Positions 18,351 to 25,997 of a stretch of DNA of 64,000 bases are shown in pieces. Under the pieces are notes generated by a model. It had not been told where the DNA came from and searched no databases. It worked only from the letters and a program-made list of their open reading frames with translations. The stretch spans positions 62,001 through 126,000 of the forward strand of contig JADKGI010000011.1 in the NCBI GenBank assembly GCA_016722285.1, written 5' to 3'. The translations under genes and the position numbers were made by a program. Source of the DNA: Saprospiraceae bacterium. Its GTDB lineage: Bacteria > Bacteroidota > Bacteroidia > Chitinophagales > Saprospiraceae. Every line of letters begins with the position of its first letter. The stretch's first letter is position 1.

Positions 18351-18654
18351 ATTTGAAAATTTAAATTATTTAATAAGATTCAGATAATTAACGGACAGAT
18401 TGATATGGCTTCTTCCGAAACACTATAAATCTAAGTAACAAATATATCCTATTCCTGCCATAATTTGTATTTACCCTCCCTCTTTTCAAATTTTTTTAGT
18501 TTAATTTTTGCGCATAAAGCATTATTTCATGATGCATTGTTACGTCAAAAAAATATCAGGATTCTACTAACCAACAAGTTCAAACAATAATTCCTGCTAA
18601 TAAATTAAATATAAAGCTTGATAATTGCAATGCTTACTATACAACACATTTGAT
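18351..18654. other. Intergenic stretch without recognised genes
   Basis: AT-rich spacer between the DUF4242 start and the thrC stop. I see no ORF with coding character, no clear hairpin with a T run and no TAnnTTTG box that would serve the DUF4242 gene. Confidence 0.5.
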
Positions 18655-19953
18655 TTAAGGTATATTATGGCCCATCAAGTAGGCTTTAAAATGCTGAAAA
18701 TCATTATTTAACAATGTTGCTACCTTAGTCTTATTTGCACATGAAGCGAGTTCTTCAGGAATTTCAATTTCCATATCTAAAACTTCGTTGACAGTATCCA
18801 GAAACTTAGCCGGGTGAGCAGTCTCCAGAAAAATCCCTAACTCCCCTTTTTTTAGTTTTTCCAATGATTTGTACCCTATCGCTCCGTGCGGATCGCAGAC
18901 ATACCCAAATTTGGAATATACATCGAGCATAGCTGTTTTTGTCCCGTCATCGTTCAGCCAAAATCCTGAAACGTCTTTTCCCAATAACTTATGATCTCCC
19001 TGATAAAGCTCAAATATTCGTGCAAAATTGCTTGGGCTGCCTACATCCATGGCATTGCTGATGGTGGACAATGATGGCTTTGGTTTATAAATCCCGGTCT
19101 CCAGATAATCGGGAACTATTTTATTAATGTTTGTTGCCGCGATAAATCTCTTAACAGGAAGCCCCATTTTTTTAGCAAGAAGACCGGCGGTCAGATTGCC
19201 AAAATTGCCGCTCGGAACACTGAATATTACTTCTGTATTGTGCCTGAAAACTTGCTTGAAAGCTTCAAAATAATAAAAACTTTGGGGGATTAATCGGGCG
19301 ATATTGATACTATTGGCAGAACTTAGGTGCAATTTATTATTTAAATCCGGATCCAGAAAAGCTTCTTTTACCATTGCCTGGCAGTCATCAAAAGTACCTT
19401 TGATCTCAAGGGCTGAAATATTGCCTCCCAATGTGGTCAGTTGTTTTTCCTGTAAATCACTTACCTTGCCCGAAGGGTAAAGTATGATTACCTCGATGCC
19501 GGGGGTGTTGTAAAAACCAGCTGCCACAGCACCCCCTGTATCACCTGATGTGGCTACAAGTATGGTCAGATGTTTGTCATCATTTCGTATAAAATAGGAC
19601 ATTAATGAAGCCATGTATCTGGCACCAAAATCTTTAAATGCCAGACTTGGGCCATGCCATAACTCGAGGGCACCAATATTGTCACTCAGCATTTGAACTG
19701 GTGCCGGAAAATTAATAGCAGATTCTACTATTTTCTTCAGGTCTCGTGCAGGGATATAATCTCCAATGATCGATCGGGATACCTCGTAAGAAATTTCCTG
19801 GAATGTATATTGATCCAGGTTTCTAATAAAATAAGGAGGTAATGCTGGAATATTTTCAGGCAGATACAAACCTTTATCAGGAGCAAGTGATTGCATAACT
19901 GCTTCTTTCAGATCTACCTTTAAATTTCTATTGTTGGTACTGTATAACTTCAT
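18655..19953 (-). CDS. thrC: Threonine synthase
   Basis: PLP enzyme converting O-phosphohomoserine to threonine. 432 residues from the ATG at 19953; the frame is open to 19992, but the promoter box at 19961-19968 rules out the longer form. Motifs: MKLYSTNNRN start, PDKGLYLPENIP, the PLP-lysine motif LAFKDFGARYM, ATSGDTGGAVAAGF (phosphate loop), SANSINIARLIPQ, and SGNFGNLTAGLLAKKMGLPV. Length and motifs fit the Bacteroidota class. It stands alone, without hom or thrB next to it, which in this phylum usually form one operon with it. Confidence 0.96.
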   Translation of the reverse strand: MKLYSTNNRNLKVDLKEAVMQSLAPDKGLYLPENIPALPPYFIRNLDQYTFQEISYEVSRSIIGDYIPARDLKKIVESAINFPAPVQMLSDNIGALELWHGPSLAFKDFGARYMASLMSYFIRNDDKHLTILVATSGDTGGAVAAGFYNTPGIEVIILYPSGKVSDLQEKQLTTLGGNISALEIKGTFDDCQAMVKEAFLDPDLNNKLHLSSANSINIARLIPQSFYYFEAFKQVFRHNTEVIFSVPSGNFGNLTAGLLAKKMGLPVKRFIAATNINKIVPDYLETGIYKPKPSLSTISNAMDVGSPSNFARIFELYQGDHKLLGKDVSGFWLNDDGTKTAMLDVYSKFGYVCDPHGAIGYKSLEKLKKGELGIFLETAHPAKFLDTVNEVLDMEIEIPEELASCANKTKVATLLNNDFQHFKAYLMGHNIP

Positions 19954-19960
19954 AATGGCG

Positions 19961-19993
19961 CAAAGATAAAAGTTTAAGATTTGAAGAAGCAAA
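19961..19993 (-). promoter_or_regulatory. thrC promoter (-33 TTTG, -7 TATCTTTG)
   Basis: On the minus strand TTTG at 19993-19990 and TATCTTTG at 19968-19961 are separated by 21 bp, a full Bacteroidota housekeeping promoter. The -7 box ends only 7 nt before the thrC ATG, implying a very short leader. Confidence 0.65.
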
Positions 19994-20222
19994 GATTATC
20001 TATGTTTTCTTTCTTGTCAAAAACAAGTTGGCTGGTAATGACATATTACTTTTTGACCCTCTTTAATTATTATGCTGGATGTGATAATAATCTTCAATCA
20101 ATCAAAGCATGAGCTGCAAATCGATTTTACATTAAGACCTGAAATAAATTAAACTATTTTACTTCTTTTGACTAATGGTAAGTTGGCACAGTCTTGATGC
20201 AGTGAATTTTGTTATAAAATAT

Positions 20223-20990
20223 TTATAAGGAGGGAAAAACCAAACGGTTATTCATAATACCCTGAGGTTTGAATTTAATCCAGTCCTCCTTTCCGTAAAG
20301 AAGCCTGTCTTCTATCACAGTCAAAACAGCCAGATTTACTCCCATACCTATGTGACTGCTGCGCACTTCTATATTTTGATGTAAGTCGTCTTCAATAGAT
20401 TCTTTGCAATACTTCCATGGAACCACTCCATCGATTTTTGAATAAATGGCGGTCGTAGGCACATTTGCTGGTTTCGGCAGATCTTCAAGAAGTGATTGGT
20501 TGACATCCTTTACTTTTTTGCCATAATTGAGTACGGAATACATCCAGGCAATATTATTTGGTTCTGTCAGTCCTGCAAAAGGAGAGCCCAGAGTGATAAC
20601 CTGTCTGGTGATTATTGGCCTTTCTTTAGCAAGCTGACGAGCAAAAACACCGCCCAAACTCCATCCTATAAGGCTGACTTCACGTCCAGTTTTGATATGA
20701 ATTTCATCCAGCCTTTCGAGCAGCAACTCCATATACTCCAACTTTCCCATATTTCTTCCCAATCCCCAGTCATAAACTTCATAGCCCTGATCAGCAACAA
20801 ATTTTCTTAATGATTTAGTAGAATTATGAGAACTTAAAAACCCTGGAAGTATCATAACGGGATGACCGTCACCACTCAGTTTATTCTGATAAACCCTTTT
20901 AAACGGATAGGATGCTCCCATTTCTATCAGTGCCCTTCCTGGCTCACTCAATAGCCAGAATAGTGAAGGTCTGCTTATAGATTCGGTCAT
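20223..20990 (-). CDS. Alpha/beta-hydrolase fold protein (esterase/lipase-like)
   Basis: 255 residues. The nucleophile elbow G-W-S-L-G-G lies in VSLIGWSLGGVFARQLA; the oxyanion strand is VMILPGFLSSHNSTKSLRKF, and later TTAIYSKIDGVVPW carries the usual acid-loop Asp and SHIGMGVNLAVL the probable catalytic His. No signal peptide, so probably cytoplasmic. The substrate is not evident; relatives are called PGAP1-like or triacylglycerol-lipase-like. It is divergent from the acyltransferase gene, which makes a role in lipid turnover plausible but unproved. Confidence 0.8.
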   Translation of the reverse strand: MTESISRPSLFWLLSEPGRALIEMGASYPFKRVYQNKLSGDGHPVMILPGFLSSHNSTKSLRKFVADQGYEVYDWGLGRNMGKLEYMELLLERLDEIHIKTGREVSLIGWSLGGVFARQLAKERPIITRQVITLGSPFAGLTEPNNIAWMYSVLNYGKKVKDVNQSLLEDLPKPANVPTTAIYSKIDGVVPWKYCKESIEDDLHQNIEVRSSHIGMGVNLAVLTVIEDRLLYGKEDWIKFKPQGIMNNRLVFPSL

Positions 20991-21376
20991 GGCTTTAGAT
21001 TTAACTTGATGTAAATGTAAGTACTCGCAGCCAAAAATAGTTCCTTTTTCAGAAAATATTAACTTATCGTATTTTATATATTAACTTTAATTGAATATAG
21101 AATTGATATAATACCACATTAAATTTTGATATTTTAAAATAATTTAATATAATATGAAATTTATATAATTATTACGTTGAAATAAATATCAGAGATTTTG
21201 CAGAATCCAGATGGCATGTCAAGAAAAAAATTATTTCGGTTGTAAATTTATATTAGAATTTCAAATATTATGAAAATTAGCTCAAAACGTCATCCCTATC
21301 AAAATAATACCTGATATATACCGACATCAATTTTAAAATTTGATATCTTTCGGAAAATAATGATATACCCTTGTAC
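20991..21376. other. Intergenic spacer between divergent hydrolase and acyltransferase genes
   Basis: 386 bp, strongly AT-rich in the middle (21060-21180). It must hold promoters for two divergent genes, but I see no perfect TAnnTTTG box and no clear palindrome. Confidence 0.45.
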
Positions 21377-23785
21377 ATGAACGGCCAGACAGTAAATGCT
21401 AAATTAAAAAAAATATTAAGCAACACAGATTTTCAAAAAACACTGGCAAGGATTTCCGTTCAAAAAGGCATAAGTCAGGTGCAGGCTAATATAGAAGCTG
21501 AATCGTATCTTCAGGAATTATATGCAGAGCACGATCCTACCACAAATTTTGGTTTTATTGAGGTGTTCCAGTATTTGATAGGACAAGGCTTCGATAAGAA
21601 TATCGATACCGATCCATCAGAGTTGAAAGCCTTATCCAAACTGATGCGCCGACATCCTGTGGCTTTTGTACTGACCCATAAATCTTATATTGACCTGATC
21701 GTTCTCATGATCGTACTGGCAAGACATGGATTGCCATTGCCGTTTTTATTTGCGGGCATTAATCTGGATATGGTGGGCGTTGGAAAGCTGCTCAGAAATA
21801 ATGGGGTAATCTTTATCAGGAGGTCTTTTAAGGACAATGCTGTTTACAAGGCAACACTCAGGTTTTATGTAAGTTGGCTGCTAAAGCAACAGTCTCATTT
21901 TATGTGGGCGATTGAGGGTACGCGATCCAGGACCGGCAAATTGGTATGGCCGCAGATGGGTATCCTGAAGTACATTGCCGAATCGGAGCAGGACATAAAC
22001 CAAACTGTCAAATACGTCCCTGTATCAATTGTATATGACCTCATACCTGATGTCGAAGATATGACTACAGAGGGTAGAGGTAAGAAGAAAAAGCCTGAAA
22101 CAGTTAAGTGGATGCTGGGTTATCTGAAGAAGATGAGCTCTGACAAACTTGGTAAAATATCACTCCGTATCGGCGAACCGGCAGATATCAGGGGAGAACA
22201 AAATGACGAACTAAATATACCTGCTGAGGCAGAATCACTTACTGACAGTACCATATCGAGGCTTGCATTCAGACTTATCCACAAGATCAATAAAATCACC
22301 CCGGTCACGACCGTTTCACTCATTTGTAATGCACTTCTCAGCAAGTTTTCATTGACAAAACGCGGGGTCGAAAGCAATGTGTCAGATTTGATGCAGATCA
22401 TTGAAAATCATAAATTGGACGCGCTTGTTGACAGGGGAATGCCTATAGGTGAAAGTGTGCAGCGCGCCTTGAATTTGCTTGTACAGGCAGAAATAATAAG
22501 GCATCAGGGCGATGGCCTTCATACTAAGTACACTGTTAATAGAGCAAAATATCTACAGGCTACGTATTATGCTAATATGTCTGTACACCATCTGGTACAT
22601 AGGGCATTTATCGAACTTGCATTGGTAAAAATCTCCACTGTTAATGCCAGAGAAAGACAATTGGAATTCTGGAAAGAGATTATGTCACTGAGAGATTTTT
22701 TCAAATTTGAGTTTTTTTATTCTCCAAAAGATAAATTCAGTTCAGAAATAGAAGCTGAGCTTTATTTTATGCTGGGTGAAGAGGTGGATAAAATTTTTGA
22801 TAAAAATGCTGATATCATTTCGTTAATCCACCGACAGAATTTACTCGTTGCCCCTGTAATCCTAAGCAACTATCTGGAAGCATACAAAGTTGTGGCTGAA
22901 GGATTGCAAATATGGGATCCGCTTATCCGGTTTGAAGAAAAATCGTTTATAGAATATTGTCTCTTCCTGGGCGAAGAAATGCACTGGCTGGGCCAAATCA
23001 AAAGAGTGGAAGCCGTATCAATGCCTTTTCTACAGAATGGAATCAGATTAGTAAAAAATCTGAAAGTATGGCCTGAAGAAGGACGTATTGACAAGGAAAA
23101 AGTTACATCATTCAACAATTGGGTAGATGACATCACCTCACGGGTAAATACGTTGCTTAATTTTACCCTTCAGCAGCGTATCAATCATGACTATCATATT
23201 CCGGTCGAAAGAGAAATCATACCAGGATCTAAAACTGAACAAATTACTTACGAAATATTGCAAAGTGAGCCCGGACCTCATATAGGTGCATTTTTTGACC
23301 TTGACAGAACATTGATCAATGGTTTTTCAGCAAAAAACTTTGTCACTTCAAGACTGCTTAGCGGCAGGTTTACGTCACAGGAACTAATCTCACAGTTTGC
23401 TGGAGCGATGTCATACGCCACAGATACAGGCAATTTTGCAAAGATGGCCGCCATCAGTGCCAATGGTGTAAGGGGTATTCAGGAGCAGGTATTTATTGAT
23501 GTAGGCGAAGAAGTGTACAGGAAGAAACTGGCAGATTCAATTTACCCTGAATCAAGGGCACTGGTAGCAGCGCATATTCAAATGGGTCATACGGTGACCA
23601 TTATTTCTGCAGCCACTCCTTATCAGGTAGATCCGATAGCAAGAGATTTGGGAATAGATATAGTGGAGTGCACCAGACTGGAAGTGGAAGACGGAAAGTT
23701 TACAGGCAAAATTATTGAGCCGGCATGGGTGAAGGTAAAGCCATCGCAGGGAGGAGCCTTGCAGAAACGCAGAATCTCAACTTAA
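21377..23785 (+). CDS. PlsB-type acyltransferase fused to SerB-like HAD domain (N-terminal part, frame lost at about 23720)
   Basis: First ORF of a broken fusion gene; ATG at 21377 preferred to TTG at 21371. Residues about 85-300 carry glycerol-3-phosphate acyltransferase (PlsB-type) blocks: HKSYID (His101-Asp106), GVIFIRRSF, EGTRSRTGKL (from Glu180) and VPVSIVYDLIPD. A long helical PlsB-like region follows. From about 636 a HAD-IB (SerB-like) phosphatase begins with FFDLDRTL (Asp641, Asp643) and continues to CTRLEVEDGKFTG. After EPAW the frame departs; the remaining HAD motifs are in the next ORF, which overlaps by 61 nt. Probable role: acylation of glycerol-3-phosphate made by GpsA, encoded just downstream. 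Confidence 0.85.
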   Translation: MNGQTVNAKLKKILSNTDFQKTLARISVQKGISQVQANIEAESYLQELYAEHDPTTNFGFIEVFQYLIGQGFDKNIDTDPSELKALSKLMRRHPVAFVLTHKSYIDLIVLMIVLARHGLPLPFLFAGINLDMVGVGKLLRNNGVIFIRRSFKDNAVYKATLRFYVSWLLKQQSHFMWAIEGTRSRTGKLVWPQMGILKYIAESEQDINQTVKYVPVSIVYDLIPDVEDMTTEGRGKKKKPETVKWMLGYLKKMSSDKLGKISLRIGEPADIRGEQNDELNIPAEAESLTDSTISRLAFRLIHKINKITPVTTVSLICNALLSKFSLTKRGVESNVSDLMQIIENHKLDALVDRGMPIGESVQRALNLLVQAEIIRHQGDGLHTKYTVNRAKYLQATYYANMSVHHLVHRAFIELALVKISTVNARERQLEFWKEIMSLRDFFKFEFFYSPKDKFSSEIEAELYFMLGEEVDKIFDKNADIISLIHRQNLLVAPVILSNYLEAYKVVAEGLQIWDPLIRFEEKSFIEYCLFLGEEMHWLGQIKRVEAVSMPFLQNGIRLVKNLKVWPEEGRIDKEKVTSFNNWVDDITSRVNTLLNFTLQQRINHDYHIPVEREIIPGSKTEQITYEILQSEPGPHIGAFFDLDRTLINGFSAKNFVTSRLLSGRFTSQELISQFAGAMSYATDTGNFAKMAAISANGVRGIQEQVFIDVGEEVYRKKLADSIYPESRALVAAHIQMGHTVTIISAATPYQVDPIARDLGIDIVECTRLEVEDGKFTGKIIEPAWVKVKPSQGGALQKRRIST

Positions 23786-24660
23786 GAAAAAGTTTTTTTT
23801 ATACTGACAGCTCCGAAGATATCCATCTGCTTGAGATAGTAGGAAACCCGAGACCTGTCAATCCTGATACAAAGCTTTCAGGTATTGCTTTTCAAAATGA
23901 TTGGCCGGTTCTCAGGTTTGCAGATTCCAACAACTCCAGGCTTGCTGGTATGGTGCGTACGGGCTTGTCTTTGGGGGTAATTATTCCGGCAGTTCTCAAC
24001 GGTTTTTCAAAAGGAACTTCGGCACTTTCCTGGACTGAAGGAGTAGAATCCATGATGCGAACGATCGGCGATCTCGGTACATATGTGGCAGGCATCACGC
24101 TAAGTGTAAAAGGTGAAGAACACCTTTGGTCACACAGACCGGCAGTATTCATACTCAATCATCAGAGCAATGCCGACATGCTCATAGCTATAAAACTGAT
24201 AAGAAAAGAAGCACGGGGAGTGGCAAAAATGGAGCTGAAGAAGATGCCGGTAATTGGTCAGATTCTCGAAGCAGCCGGAACCATATTTCTCGATAGAACA
24301 GATAAAGAAAAAGCCATTGAAGCCCTCAAACCCGGCATCGATAGCTTAAGGAGTGGTATTTCGATAGTCATATTTCCGGAAGGAACTAGAAGTTATGATT
24401 ATACCCTTGGTAAATTTAAAAAAGGTGGATTCCATCTGGCCATGGAGGCTGGTGTTCCTATAGTTCCTATAGTCCTGAAAAATGCGCATGATGTCATGCC
24501 TAGAGGAAAAAATATATTTAATCCGGCACTGGTGGAAGTCATCGTCCACGAGCCGGTTATGACACATGACTGGACTCATCAAAACCTGAATGATAAGATT
24601 TCAGAAATACGAAGCAGGTATTTAATGGACTTAAACCAGACAGACGAAGAAATCACATAA
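23725..24660 (+). CDS. HAD C-terminal end plus PlsC-type 1-acylglycerol-3-phosphate acyltransferase (C-terminal part of the same fusion)
   Basis: Second ORF of the fusion. It opens with the end of the HAD domain: GEGKAIAG, then SFFYTDSSEDIHLLEIVG (the acidic motif that binds Mg2+) and GNPRPVNPD. A PlsC acyltransferase follows: HQSNAD (HxxxxD), RGVAKMELKKMPVIGQ, FLDRTDKEKA, FPEGTRSYD and VPIVPIVLKNA. With the HAD nucleophile in the first ORF and its acidic motif here, neither half of the HAD can work unless one protein is made, so a single-base deletion near 23720-23726 is likelier than two true genes. SerB-PlsC fusions and PlsB-PlsC neighbours are known in mycobacteria; all three in one chain is unusual. 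Stop TAA is 1 nt from gpsA. Confidence 0.85.
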   Translation: MGEGKAIAGRSLAETQNLNLRKSFFYTDSSEDIHLLEIVGNPRPVNPDTKLSGIAFQNDWPVLRFADSNNSRLAGMVRTGLSLGVIIPAVLNGFSKGTSALSWTEGVESMMRTIGDLGTYVAGITLSVKGEEHLWSHRPAVFILNHQSNADMLIAIKLIRKEARGVAKMELKKMPVIGQILEAAGTIFLDRTDKEKAIEALKPGIDSLRSGISIVIFPEGTRSYDYTLGKFKKGGFHLAMEAGVPIVPIVLKNAHDVMPRGKNIFNPALVEVIVHEPVMTHDWTHQNLNDKISEIRSRYLMDLNQTDEEIT

Positions 24661-24661
24661 T

Positions 24662-25663
24662 ATGAATCTGAATATAGCAGTTCTAGGAGGAGGATCCTGG
24701 GGCACGACAGTAGCCTCATTAGTTTCAGTAAATTGTCCCACCACCCTCTGGGCAAGGGACACAAATACAGTTAGTGATATAAACAAACATCATTGTAATG
24801 AAAAGTACCTCAAAGGATTACCTCTCAGCCCGTCTTTAAAAGCGAATGATTCATTGGAAAAAACGCTGAAAGATGCAGATGTGGTCATAGTAGGCATCCC
24901 ATCTCAACATTGCAGAACTGTCATGGAAGAGGCAAAACCATACATCAGGTCATGGGTGCCTATCCTTAGTCTGACAAAAGGCCTCGAGCAAGGAACCCAA
25001 ATGCGGATGACAGAGATATTTGAGAGCATTTTTCCTCAGCACCCCATCGGAGTACTTACGGGGCCAAATCTGGCTAAGGAGATTCTCCAGGGTCAGGCGG
25101 CGGCGGCAGTCATAGCAATGGCCGATAAAAATATAGCCGAGGCACTGCAGCAGGTATTTCGAACAGGACTATTCCGCATTTATACTAACAATGATGTTAT
25201 CGGTTGTGAACTGGCAGGTGCATTAAAAAATGTAATCGCTATTGCAGCTGGTATGGGAGATGGCGCAGGCGCGGGCGATAATACGCGAGCAGCAGTAATA
25301 ACCAGAGGCTTGGCTGAATTAACCAGGTTAGGTATTGAAATGGGTGGTCAGCCTTCTACTTTTGCCGGATTAGCTGGTATGGGCGATCTTATAGCCACCT
25401 GTATCAGCCCTCTCAGCAGAAACAGATATGTGGGTATTCAGTTGGGTAAAGGCAGAACTATTAATGAGATCATAACAGAAATGTCCATGGTTGCAGAAGG
25501 CGTTAAAACAAGCGGTGTGGTGATCCAACTTGCAGAAAGATACGGAATAGAAATGCCTATCTCCCAGGAAGTAAACAAGGTGATCAATGAATCCTGTACA
25601 GCCCGACAGGCATTCAGAGGTTTGCTCTCTTCCAAAACAGGCTCAGAATCAGATCCCGGATAG
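24662..25663 (+). CDS. gpsA: Glycerol-3-phosphate dehydrogenase [NAD(P)+]
   Basis: 333 residues, normal GpsA length. Rossmann motif IAVLGGGSWGTTVASLV at the start; GIPSQHCRTVM; SLTKGLEQGT; GVLTGPNLAKEI; the catalytic/substrate region ELAGALKNVIAIAAGMGDG with the active-site Lys; NTRAAVITRGLAEL; and GLAGMGDLIATC. It reduces dihydroxyacetone phosphate to sn-glycerol-3-phosphate, the substrate of PlsB-type acyltransferases. It starts 1 nt after the acyltransferase stop, so the two are co-transcribed and functionally linked. Confidence 0.97.
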   Translation: MNLNIAVLGGGSWGTTVASLVSVNCPTTLWARDTNTVSDINKHHCNEKYLKGLPLSPSLKANDSLEKTLKDADVVIVGIPSQHCRTVMEEAKPYIRSWVPILSLTKGLEQGTQMRMTEIFESIFPQHPIGVLTGPNLAKEILQGQAAAAVIAMADKNIAEALQQVFRTGLFRIYTNNDVIGCELAGALKNVIAIAAGMGDGAGAGDNTRAAVITRGLAELTRLGIEMGGQPSTFAGLAGMGDLIATCISPLSRNRYVGIQLGKGRTINEIITEMSMVAEGVKTSGVVIQLAERYGIEMPISQEVNKVINESCTARQAFRGLLSSKTGSESDPG

Positions 25664-25997
25664 TTGCTGATGTTTTGAAATATCAGTATTTAAAATAACC
25701 GATCATTTAATTTTCACATTGAGATTCTGAGAGGTGAACTAATACTCAGTTTAATATTAAACTGTTAAGGATTTGTCTGTCATTAATAGTCTTGTAGTTG
25801 TATCGATTCAAATATGAATGAAATAAACTCAACATCTTTAATAATATGTGATCACTTGCCATTATCCAAAGTACTTATTAGCAATTGGCAGATTATCGGA
25901 ATAAAATTTTTAATCTGATCATTTTTTCAAATACTACCCAATTGGGTATTCCAAGACTTTTTTCTGATAATCATTTTTGCAAATAAAATATATTATT
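25664..25997. other. Intergenic stretch without recognised genes
   Basis: 334 bp between gpsA and the esterase gene. No coding signature, perfect promoter box or T-tailed hairpin that I can see. Confidence 0.45.

Noticed and set aside
23700..23785. Programmed -1 frameshift making both acyltransferase forms
   Set aside because: No slippery heptamer in the right phase and no obvious downstream stem; a simple deletion explains it better.
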